A DNA stretch of 5,355 nucleotides from Cupriavidus sp. (GTDB lineage: Bacteria > Pseudomonadota > Gammaproteobacteria > Burkholderiales > Burkholderiaceae). Location: NCBI GenBank assembly GCA_013362725.1, contig JABFVP010000044.1, forward strand, positions 1 to 5,355. Direction: 5' to 3'. The notes beneath the pieces are model-generated. The model was given only the letters and a program-made list of their open reading frames with translations, had not been told where the DNA came from and did no database searches. Below, in pieces: positions 1 to 5,285 of this stretch; position 1 is the stretch's first letter, and each line of letters starts with the position of its first letter. The translations under genes were made by a program, and so were the position numbers.

Positions 1-29
1 GTCAGGTTGCGAATGGGATGGCGAGTCAT
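1..29 (-). CDS. Start of an unidentified minus-strand gene (partial)
   Basis: Only the first codons lie in the window, reading MTRHPIRNL and then running off the left edge. The product cannot be recognised. The start at 27-29 is chosen because a GAGGA Shine-Dalgarno-like run sits 9 nt upstream of it on the minus strand. A second in-frame ATG at 51-53 would add eight residues (MAIRGKKH), but the ribosome-binding run would then lie inside the coding sequence. The gene lies after the leftward terminator of the cstA-ybdD unit and has its own promoter-like region, so it is probably a separate transcription unit. Coding status is an inference from start, ribosome-binding site and context. Confidence 0.5.
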
Positions 30-68
30 ATGTTTTTTTCCTCGAATTGCCATGATGTGTCGCAAGTG

Positions 69-97
69 TAGATAAGGTGCCGCAGCCTTGCTGTAAC
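69..97 (-). promoter_or_regulatory. Candidate promoter of the leftmost minus-strand gene
   Basis: On the minus strand a GTTACA hexamer (92-97, 4/6 to the sigma-70 -35 box) is followed after 17 nt by TATCTA (69-74, 3/6 to the -10 box). A transcript would begin near 62, giving a leader of about 30 nt. The match is weak on its own. The hexamer repeats overlapping the -35 box suggest an activator-dependent promoter. This is inference from spacing and position. Confidence 0.3.
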
Positions 98-126
98 CAC
101 CTGTAAAGCCCTGTAACCCCCTGCAG
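91..126. repeat. Three CTGTAA direct repeats on a 10-bp period (candidate operator)
   Basis: CTGTAA begins at 91, 101 and 111, with a decayed fourth unit (CTGCAG) at 121. Read on the minus strand they are TTACAG hexamers separated by 4 nt, so each unit falls on the same face of the helix. Tandem half-sites with a 10- to 11-bp period are typical of OmpR/PhoB-type response regulators; CpxR, for example, binds spaced GTAAA repeats. The nearest copy overlaps the possible -35 box of the leftward gene, where a class II activator would bind. The repeat is directly visible; the regulator class is inferred. Confidence 0.5.
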
Positions 127-170
127 AAAGGGTATCAGGCCACGGCAAAGGCGCGGTGAAAATACAACAC

Positions 171-206
171 TTAATAAAAAGACAGGCGATCATGTGATCG
201 CCTGTC
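171..206 (-). terminator. Rho-independent terminator of the cstA-ybdD operon
   Basis: GACAGGCGATCA (181-192) and its perfect reverse complement (195-206) form a stem of up to 12 bp; a realistic fold is 10 bp with a 6-nt loop. On the minus strand the stem is followed at once by TTTTTATTAA (180 down to 171), the U-tract of an intrinsic terminator. On the plus strand no T-run follows, so it acts leftward only. It sits 49 nt after the ybdD stop and before the next minus-strand gene. Confidence 0.88.
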
Positions 207-216
207 TGCTTTGTCT

Positions 217-238
217 GCCGCGAACCAGGTTCGGCGGC
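217..238 (-). other. Imperfect inverted repeat after ybdD
   Basis: GCCGCGAACC (217-226) pairs with GGTTCG and CGGC (228-233 and 235-238) with one bulged base. The centre is too tight for a full stem, so the loop would open to about 5 nt. It lies between the ybdD stop and the terminator and could add 3'-end structure to the transcript. It may equally be a chance feature of GC-rich DNA. Confidence 0.25.
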
Positions 239-254
239 GTAGCTCAGCGTGCCG

Positions 255-449
255 TCAGCAACACTTGCCCTGCCCGCCGCCGTAGCGCGCTTCCTGGCGC
301 TCGCGGAAAAACTCCTCGTAGCTCATCGGCGCACGGTCAGGGTGCGTGCTTTCCATATGCGCCACATAGGTCTGGTAGTCGGGCAGCCCGACCATCAGCC
401 GCAGCGACTGCCCGAGGTACCGGCCCATTGAGCCAAGTTGTTCCAGCAT
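255..449 (-). CDS. ybdD: YbdD/YjiX-family small protein (DUF466), CstA partner
   Basis: This 64-residue protein belongs to the short, conserved YbdD/YjiX family (about 65-67 residues in enterobacteria), and its length is full. Recognisable blocks are the N-terminal YLGQSLRLMVG (11-21), the GLPDYQTYVAHM block (21-32), and PMSYEEFFRERQEARYGG (41-58), followed by a short glycine-rich tail ending in two cysteines. There is no signal peptide or membrane segment, so it should be cytosolic. An AAGGAG ribosome-binding site lies 5 nt before the ATG. The gene starts 22 nt after the cstA stop and is followed by a strong terminator, so it is the second and last gene of a cstA-ybdD operon. In enterobacteria the family is encoded beside CstA or BtsT and is linked to the activity of these pyruvate transporters. 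Its biochemical role is not settled. Family assignment is very secure. Confidence 0.95.
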   Translation of the reverse strand: MLEQLGSMGRYLGQSLRLMVGLPDYQTYVAHMESTHPDRAPMSYEEFFRERQEARYGGGQGKCC

Positions 450-471
450 GGCGGCTCCTTGTTGATATGGA

Positions 472-2544
472 TCAGGACTGTGCCGACGCGGCGCCCGGCA
501 GCGGCTCGAACGGCGTTTCCTTGTCGGTCGGGCGGTTTACCGCGCGCGCCTGCATCGCGGTCTTGAAGCCGTAGCAGACGATCGACAGCACCACCACCAT
601 GAACAACGCGCACAGGCCGGCATCCAGGTAGTCGTTGAAGACGATGCGGTGCATCTGCGCCATCGACTTGGCCGGTGCCAGCACCTTGCCTTCGGCGATG
701 GCGGCGCTGAACTTGGCGGCGTGGGTCAGGAAGCTGACCTTCGGGTCGGCATGGAACAGCTTCTGCCAGCCGGCGGTCAGCGTGCAGATCAGCAGCCAGA
801 CCGTCGGTACCAGCGTGACCCAGGCGTACTGGCCGCGCTTCATCTTGACCAGCACGCAGGTGCCGAGCACCAGCGCCACCGCGGCCAGCATCTGGTTGGA
901 GATGCCGAACAGCGGCCACAGCGTGTTGATGCCGCCGAGCGGATCGACCACGCCCTGGTACAGGAAGTAGCCCCAGGCCGCCACCGTCAGCGCGGTGGCG
1001 ATCAGGTTGGCCGGCAGCGAGTCGGTGCGCTTCATCGACGGCACGAAGCTGCCCAGCAGGTCCTGCAGCATGAAGCGGCCGGCGCGGGTGCCCGCGTCGA
1101 CCGCGGTCAGGATGAAGAGCGCCTCGAACAGGATGGCGAAGTGGTACCAGAACGCCATCATGGCCTGGCCGCCGACCACCTGGTGCAGGATGTGGGCGAT
1201 GCCCACGGCCAGCGTCGGGGCGCCGCCGGCGCGCGAGATGATGGTGTTCTCGCCGACGTCCCTGGCGGTCTGCACCAGCACGTCGGGCGTGATCACGAAG
1301 CCCCAGGTCGACACCGCCTGCGCTACCGCCTCAGGGCTGGTGCCGATCACCGCGGCCGGGCTGTTCATGGCGAAGTACACGCCAGGCTCGATCACCGCGG
1401 CCGCCACCAGCGCCATGATGGCGACGAAGGACTCGGCCAGCATCGCGCCGTAGCCGATGAAGCGCGCGTGGGTTTCGTTCTCGAGCAGCTTGGGCGTGGT
1501 GCCCGACGAGATCAGCGCGTGGAAGCCCGACACCGCGCCGCAGGCGATGGTGATGAACAGGAACGGGAACAGGTTGCCCGACCACACCGGCCCGCCGCCC
1601 GCGGCGAACTGCGTGAAGGCCGGCATCTTCAGCTCCGGCGCGACGATCAGGATGCCCACCGCCAGCGCGATGATGGTGCCGATCTTCAGGAAGGTCGACA
1701 GGTAGTCGCGGGGGGCCAGCAGCAGCCACACCGGCAGCACTGCGGCGATGAAGCCGTAGATGATCAGCATCCAGGTCAGCGCCTTGCCGTCGTAGGTGAA
1801 CAGCGGCGCCAGCACGGCGCTTTCATGCACGTACTGGCCGCCGATGATGGCCAGCATCAGCAGCACGAAGCCGATCACCGAGACCTCGCCGATGCGGCCC
1901 GGGCGGATGTAGCGGGTGTAGATGCCCATGAAGATGGCGATGGGGATGGTCACCGCCACGGTGAAGGTGCCCCACGGCGAGTCCGCCAGCGCCTTCACCA
2001 CGATCAGCGCCAGCACCGCCAGGATGATGATCATGATCATGAAGCAGCCGAACAGCGCGATCATGCCCGGCACCGTGCCCATCTCGGACTTGACCAGGTC
2101 GCCCAGCGAGCGGCCGTCGCGGCGCGTCGAGATGAACAGCACCATGAAGTCCTGCACCGCGCCGGCGAACACCACACCGGCCAGCAGCCAAAGCATGCCG
2201 GGCATATAGCCCATCTGCGCGGCCAGCACCGGGCCCACCAGCGGGCCGGCGCCGGCAATCGCGGCGAAGTGGTGGCCGAACAGGACCGCCTTGTTGGTCG
2301 GCACGTAGTCGAGGCCATCGTTATGGCGCCACGCGGGCGTCATGCGCTTGGGATCGAGCTGCATCACCTTGTCGGCGATAAAGCGGCTGTAGTACCGATA
2401 GGCGATCAGGTAGATGCAGAGCGCGGCAACCACGATCCACAACGCGCTGACGGCTTCGCCGCGCGCCAGCGCGACGGTGCCGAAGGCAAACGCGCCAAGG
2501 ATGGCGACGGCCAGCCACACCAGGTGTTCTCCGATGCGAATCAT
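472..2544 (-). CDS. cstA: CstA-family carbon starvation / pyruvate transporter
   Basis: The 690-residue product is a many-pass inner-membrane protein, close in length to E. coli CstA (701) and BtsT (716). Family hallmarks are NDGLDYVPTNKAVLFGHHFA (75-94) running into AAIAGAGPLVGP (94-105), AGAVQDFMVLFISTRRDGRSLG (127-148, CstA core), SGFHALISSGTTPK (339-352), DVGENTIISRAGGAPTLAVG (429-448), DAGTRAGRFMLQD (483-495) and GISNQMLAAVAL (547-558) in the C-terminal part. The ATG at 2544 is chosen over the open frame further upstream because the protein then begins with a membrane segment as in homologues, and a GAGGAG ribosome-binding site stands 9 nt before it. E. coli CstA and BtsT import pyruvate, BtsT by proton symport, and CstA was first linked to peptide use in starvation. 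Which substrate this protein prefers cannot be read from sequence. It is co-transcribed with ybdD and divergent from a Cache-kinase two-component system that may control it. Confidence 0.96.
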   Translation of the reverse strand: MIRIGEHLVWLAVAILGAFAFGTVALARGEAVSALWIVVAALCIYLIAYRYYSRFIADKVMQLDPKRMTPAWRHNDGLDYVPTNKAVLFGHHFAAIAGAGPLVGPVLAAQMGYMPGMLWLLAGVVFAGAVQDFMVLFISTRRDGRSLGDLVKSEMGTVPGMIALFGCFMIMIIILAVLALIVVKALADSPWGTFTVAVTIPIAIFMGIYTRYIRPGRIGEVSVIGFVLLMLAIIGGQYVHESAVLAPLFTYDGKALTWMLIIYGFIAAVLPVWLLLAPRDYLSTFLKIGTIIALAVGILIVAPELKMPAFTQFAAGGGPVWSGNLFPFLFITIACGAVSGFHALISSGTTPKLLENETHARFIGYGAMLAESFVAIMALVAAAVIEPGVYFAMNSPAAVIGTSPEAVAQAVSTWGFVITPDVLVQTARDVGENTIISRAGGAPTLAVGIAHILHQVVGGQAMMAFWYHFAILFEALFILTAVDAGTRAGRFMLQDLLGSFVPSMKRTDSLPANLIATALTVAAWGYFLYQGVVDPLGGINTLWPLFGISNQMLAAVALVLGTCVLVKMKRGQYAWVTLVPTVWLLICTLTAGWQKLFHADPKVSFLTHAAKFSAAIAEGKVLAPAKSMAQMHRIVFNDYLDAGLCALFMVVVLSIVCYGFKTAMQARAVNRPTDKETPFEPLPGAASAQS

Positions 2545-2729
2545 AGTGAAGGTCTCCTCAGACCGGGATTTGGAAAGCCTGCGGCGGCGAAGGACTGGCA
2601 ACTGGCAACGGGCGGGTCGGCGGCGGGCCCTGGGCGGGCAGCGAGGGCAATCCGGCGGTGAGGGGTCTCCTGGGCTGCTGGAATTGGTTGCTGCGCGCCC
2701 GGTTCGTGTCGTTTCCGGATCTCGTCTGG

Positions 2730-2769
2730 CAGGCAGGCGATGCACCAACCGGGTAGGCGGTGCACCAAC
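2730..2769. repeat. Tandem 20-bp direct repeat in the cstA upstream region
   Basis: Two abutting 20-bp units (2730-2749 and 2750-2769) match at 17 of 20 positions. The best conserved part is AGGCGRTGCACCAAC (2735-2749 and 2755-2769). The second copy contains the palindrome GGTGCACC (2759-2766). The 20-bp spacing is two helical turns, which suits a protein binding side by side. The TGCACCA core resembles one arm of NtrC-type enhancers, but the opposite arm is poor in both copies. If cstA is transcribed from the promoter proposed nearby, the repeats lie in its mRNA leader, so an RNA-level role is also possible. Confidence 0.5.
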
Positions 2770-2817
2770 TGCGTGGACCCGCGCCGCATGTTGGGGCGGC
2801 TTGCGCGTCCGGCGTGT

Positions 2818-2846
2818 AGTATTGACAGCCGCCAAACCCGGCACAA
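2818..2846 (-). promoter_or_regulatory. Candidate activator-dependent promoter of cstA-ybdD
   Basis: On the minus strand TTGTGC (2841-2846, 3/6 to the -35 box) is followed after 17 nt by AATACT (2818-2823, 4/6 to the -10 box). Transcription would start near 2811 and give a leader of roughly 265 nt before cstA. The boxes are weak, but the palindromic half-site cluster at 2854-2884 would span about -43 to -73, the usual location for an activator. A consensus-like TTGACA on the plus strand at 2822-2827 overlaps this region but has no matching -10 box. Low to moderate support. Confidence 0.3.
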
Positions 2847-2853
2847 GCGCGTA

Positions 2854-2884
2854 ACTACGCAGCACTTCTGCGTAGTACTACGCA
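2854..2884. promoter_or_regulatory. Cluster of three ACTACGCA half-sites (candidate response-regulator operator)
   Basis: ACTACGCAG (2854-2862) and its exact reverse complement CTGCGTAGT (2868-2876) form a 9-bp inverted repeat with a 5-nt centre. The second arm also forms a perfect 16-bp palindrome (2869-2884) with a third half-site ACTACGCA at 2877-2884. Copies one and three are therefore direct repeats 23 bp apart. A weaker copy (ACTACAC on the minus strand) lies at 2814-2820. Such dyads suit dimeric NarL/FixJ-type regulators, and the gene for one is the second gene to the right. The cluster lies between divergent cstA and the kinase gene, 62-92 bp before the kinase start. The repeats are directly seen; the binding protein is inferred. 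Confidence 0.6.
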
Positions 2885-2897
2885 AGTCGACGGTGTC

Positions 2898-2915
2898 ATG
2901 CCGCCTGCGCGGCAT
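2898..2915 (+). other. Short hairpin upstream of the kinase gene
   Basis: ATGCCGC (2898-2904) and GCGGCAT (2909-2915) form a perfect 7-bp stem with a CTGC loop. It begins 48 bp before the chosen kinase start and is flanked by two CGGTGT copies (2891-2896 and 2916-2921). It could be leader-RNA structure or another protein-binding dyad. No T-run follows, so it is not a terminator. Confidence 0.3.
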
Positions 2916-2945
2916 CGGTGTTTACCCCCGTTCCCCCGGTCCTGT

Positions 2946-4352
2946 ATGAAACTCCGCCAGAAAATCCTGTTGCTCGCCGTGGCGCCGCTGGCGGTGGCGA
3001 TGCTCGGCATCGCGCTGGCGGTGCGCTACCAGGCCACCCAGCTGGCGCGGCATGAGCGCGCGCTGGTCGAGGCCGCCTACCTGCAGAGCAAGGAAACCGA
3101 GCTGCGCCACTACGTGGAACTGGCGCAGAGCGCGATCGCGCCGCTGGTGCGCTCCGGCCGCAACGACGCCGCCACGCGCCAGGCGGCGATGGAAGCGCTG
3201 GCTCGGCTGGACTATGGCCCCGATGGCTACTTCTTCCTGTACGACCTGCAGGGCCGCAACCTGATGCACCCGCGCCAGCCCGAGCTGGTCGGCCAGGACC
3301 TGTGGACACTGCGCGACCCGCAGGGCGCGCCCACCATCCAGCAGCTGATCGCCGCGGCCAGGGGCGGCGGCGGTGCGGTGCGCTACCAGTGGCGCAAGCC
3401 CTCGTCGCAGCAGCTGGCGCCCAAGCTCGGCTATGTGGTGGCGGTGCCCGAATGGGGCTGGATGCTCGGCACCGGCATCTACCTGGATGACGTCGAAAGC
3501 ACGCTGCGCCAGCTCGACGCGCGCGCCGAGACCGATATCCGCGAAACCATGGCGTGGATCGGCGTGATCGCCGGCATCAGCATCCTGCTGGTGGCTGCCA
3601 GCGGCCTGGCGCTGAACGTCAGCGAACACCGCGAGGCCGACGCCAAGCTGCGCCAGCTGGCGCAGCGCGTGGTGCAGTCGCAGGAAGAAGAGCGCGCGCG
3701 GCTGTCGCGCGAGCTGCACGACGGCATCAGCCAGCTGCTGGTCTCGGCCAAGCTGGTGCTGGAAACCGCCGCCAACCGGCTGCGCCTTGCCCCGGCCGAG
3801 GGCGCGGCGGTGGCGCCGGTGCTGGGCATGGCGCTGAACCGGCTCGACACGGTCTTCAATGAGGTGCGGCGCGTGGCGCGCAACCTGCGCCCGGCGCTGC
3901 TCGACGACCTGGGGCTGTTCGCCGCACTCCAGCACCTGGCGCGCGAGATGCAGGGCGGCAGTGGCCTCGAGATCATGGTGACGCAAAGCGGCACCCCGCG
4001 CGAACTGCCCGACGAGCAGGCCACGGCGCTGTTCCGCATCGCCCAGGAAGCGCTGACCAATGTCGAGCGCCACGCCGGCGCGCGGCGCGTGTCGGTGTCG
4101 CTCGCCTTCGATACCGATGCCACGCGCCTGGCCGTGCGCGACGACGGCCACGGCTTCGACGTCGCGCGCATGCAGGCCGACCCGCAGCGCGGCATTGGCT
4201 TGCGCAACCTGCGCGAGCGCATCGCCGCGCTGTGCGGGCAGTTCGACATCCTTTCCGGCCTGGGCGGCACCCAGATCATCGCCTCGCTGCCGCTGGCCTC
4301 TCCAGCGGCGGCCGTGCGCGACGCCATTACCGCAGGACCCTCGCAGTCATGA
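2946..4352 (+). CDS. Membrane sensor histidine kinase with sCache_2 domain (NarL-system type)
   Basis: The 468-residue product has a membrane segment at about 7-27, a periplasmic sensor region (28-202), a second membrane segment (203-224), a charged helical linker (225-250) and a cytoplasmic kinase core. The sensor matches the single-Cache type 2 fold: DGYFFLYDLQGRNLMHP (93-109), then RYQWRKP (146-152) and VPEWGWMLGTGIYLDDVE (167-184). The HisKA_3 dimerisation/phosphoacceptor helix carries EEERARLSRELHDGISQLL with the phosphorylated histidine at 258. The HATPase domain shows the N box QEALTNVERHA (N372), DDGHGF (399-404) and GIGLRNLRER (416-425). All catalytic motifs are intact. The ATG at 2946 places the first membrane helix directly at the N-terminus. 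An in-frame ATG at 2898 would add 16 unlikely residues. No clear Shine-Dalgarno precedes either. sCache_2 domains commonly bind short organic acids such as acetate, pyruvate or lactate; the ligand here is unknown. It forms an operon with the downstream regulator. Confidence 0.93.
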   Translation: MKLRQKILLLAVAPLAVAMLGIALAVRYQATQLARHERALVEAAYLQSKETELRHYVELAQSAIAPLVRSGRNDAATRQAAMEALARLDYGPDGYFFLYDLQGRNLMHPRQPELVGQDLWTLRDPQGAPTIQQLIAAARGGGGAVRYQWRKPSSQQLAPKLGYVVAVPEWGWMLGTGIYLDDVESTLRQLDARAETDIRETMAWIGVIAGISILLVAASGLALNVSEHREADAKLRQLAQRVVQSQEEERARLSRELHDGISQLLVSAKLVLETAANRLRLAPAEGAAVAPVLGMALNRLDTVFNEVRRVARNLRPALLDDLGLFAALQHLAREMQGGSGLEIMVTQSGTPRELPDEQATALFRIAQEALTNVERHAGARRVSVSLAFDTDATRLAVRDDGHGFDVARMQADPQRGIGLRNLRERIAALCGQFDILSGLGGTQIIASLPLASPAAAVRDAITAGPSQS

Positions 4353-5035
4353 TCCAGTTTCTTGCCGACGATCGCGAAGACAACCAAGCGCCCGCGCGCG
4401 TGCTGCTGATCGACGACCACGCGCTGGTGCGCGACGGCATGCGCATGCACCTGGCGCTGCAGCCCGGGTTGCGCGTGGTGGGCGAAGCCGACGACGGCGA
4501 AGCCGCGCTGGCGTGGCTGGACCGCGCCGGCGCGGCCGAGATGCCGGACCTGGTGATCACCGATATCGGCATGCGCGGCATGGGCGGCATTGCGCTGGCG
4601 GCGGCGCTGCACGACCGCTATCCCGAGCTGGCGGTGCTGATTGTGTCGATGCACGACAACCTCGAATACGTGCGCCAGGCCGTGCGCGCCGGCGCGCGCG
4701 GCTATGTGCTCAAGGACGCCCCGGCTGACGAGCTGATCGCGGCGATCCGCTCGGTGCTGGCCGGGCGCGTGTTCTACAGCGCCCGCATCGCGCGCGGCAT
4801 CGCCGAGCAAAGCCCCGCGGCCGGCCCGCTCGATGCGCTCACGCCGCGCGAGCGCGATATCCTGCGCGGCATCGGCCGCGGCCTGGCCAACAAGGAGATC
4901 GCGGCGCAGCTGGGGGTGTCGGTGCGCACCGTCGAGACCCATCGGCTGAACCTGAAGCGCAAGCTGGGGATCGAAGGACGCGCCGGGCTGGTGAAGTATG
5001 CGGTGGAGACGCTGGGGGACAGCGAGGGCGGCTGA
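4349..5035 (+). CDS. NarL/FixJ-family response regulator
   Basis: The 228-residue product has an N-terminal receiver domain (about 17-135) and a C-terminal LuxR/GerE helix-turn-helix (about 162-225), the usual length for this family. Receiver residues are the acidic pair D22-D23, phosphoacceptor D72 in VITDIGMRGMGG (69-80), S100 and K122. The DNA-binding part reads LTPRERDILRGIGRGLANKE (164-183), IAAQLGVSVRTVETHRLNLK (184-203), then RKLGI, a canonical GerE motif. One oddity: the proline usually found two residues after the DI/DM step (as in MPGM) is arginine (MRGM). The ATG overlaps the kinase TGA as ATGA, implying translational coupling and a cognate pair. A weak AGGA lies 11 nt upstream. 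Likely targets, by inference, are the palindromic half-sites at 2854-2884 and hence cstA-ybdD. Confidence 0.94.
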   Translation: MIQFLADDREDNQAPARVLLIDDHALVRDGMRMHLALQPGLRVVGEADDGEAALAWLDRAGAAEMPDLVITDIGMRGMGGIALAAALHDRYPELAVLIVSMHDNLEYVRQAVRAGARGYVLKDAPADELIAAIRSVLAGRVFYSARIARGIAEQSPAAGPLDALTPRERDILRGIGRGLANKEIAAQLGVSVRTVETHRLNLKRKLGIEGRAGLVKYAVETLGDSEGG

Positions 5036-5061
5036 GGAACGCCACGACGCAAGCGAGGAGA

Positions 5062-5104
5062 GCGGTTCGGGTGCTCCCAAACCGCCCGAACTTGCCTAAG
5101 CAAG
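5062..5104 (+). other. Two hairpins after the response-regulator gene
   Basis: GCGGTT (5062-5067) pairs with AACCGC (5080-5085), and inside it GGG pairs with CCC across a TGCT loop with one C-A mismatch, giving about 9 bp. Directly after it CTTGC (5091-5095) pairs with GCAAG (5100-5104) around CTAA. Neither is followed by a T-run. Together with the REP-like hairpin at 5111 they give the transcript a heavily folded 3' end, possibly aiding termination or blocking 3' exonucleases. They may be part of one larger repeat element. Confidence 0.4.
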
Positions 5105-5110
5105 GTGTTC

Positions 5111-5149
5111 TCCCTCTCCCCTCATGGGGAGAGGGACCGGGGTGAGGGG
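5111..5149 (+). repeat. REP-like palindromic element, copy 1
   Basis: TCCCTCTCCCC (5111-5121) and GGGGAGAGGGA (5126-5136) form a perfect 11-bp stem with a TCAT loop, followed by the tail CCGGGGTGAGGGG (5137-5149). This hairpin-plus-tail plan on a CCCTCTCCC core resembles intergenic repeats common in Burkholderiaceae and other GC-rich proteobacteria. It lies 75 bp after the response-regulator stop, between convergent genes. Element class is from memory of such repeats; the hairpin itself is directly visible. Confidence 0.7.
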
Positions 5150-5220
5150 TGGTCCGGCAAGGAACCACATCAAGCGGAGCCAACGGTTAAAATCCGAAGG
5201 CCTCAGTCTTTGACGCTCCT

Positions 5221-5260
5221 GCCCTCACCCCCGGCCCCTCTCCCGCGCGCGGGAGAGGGG
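5221..5260 (-). repeat. REP-like palindromic element, copy 2, inverted
   Basis: A perfect 26-bp palindrome occupies 5235-5260 (first half CCCCTCTCCCGCG), and on the minus strand it is followed by the tail CCGGGGGTGAGGGC (5234 down to 5221). It is the same hairpin-plus-tail design as the element at 5111 in the opposite orientation, with the two tails facing each other across about 70 bp. Such an inverted pair resembles a REPIN or BIME. It sits 25 bp beyond the stop of the minus-strand gene to the right, so it may also help end that transcript. Confidence 0.7.
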
Positions 5261-5285
5261 AGCAAACCTGCGCGATGCGGCCTGT

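Noticed and set aside
649..2661. A 670-codon open frame on the plus strand opposite cstA
   Set aside because: It is the antisense shadow of a clear CstA gene. The product is very rich in H, R, Q, D and G with no recognisable domain, as expected from reading GC-rich codons backwards.
2727..2744. A sigma-54-like TGGCA ... TGCA pair
   Set aside because: The GG and GC doublets are 12 nt apart instead of the required 10, so it does not fit a -24/-12 promoter.
2822..2827. Perfect TTGACA on the plus strand as a kinase promoter
   Set aside because: No acceptable -10 hexamer lies 15-19 nt downstream (the stretch is GC-rich), so it is not called as a promoter.
2545..2865. The 107-codon upstream extension of the cstA frame
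   Set aside because: It is arginine- and proline-rich without homology to CstA N-termini, and the strong GAGGAG site marks the ATG at 2544 as the start.
2541..2915. A minus-strand open frame upstream of cstA whose TGA overlaps the cstA ATG
   Set aside because: The ATGA arrangement is tempting as a leader peptide, but no ribosome-binding site precedes its possible starts, third-position GC is visibly lower than in the real genes, and the protein has no recognisable features. It also runs through the operator and the tandem repeat.
3479..5080. A 533-codon open frame on the minus strand opposite the kinase and regulator genes
   Set aside because: It spans two well-defined genes on the other strand, has low-complexity A/R/S/H composition and no family motif. 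Similar antisense frames at 2922-4151 were rejected for the same reason.
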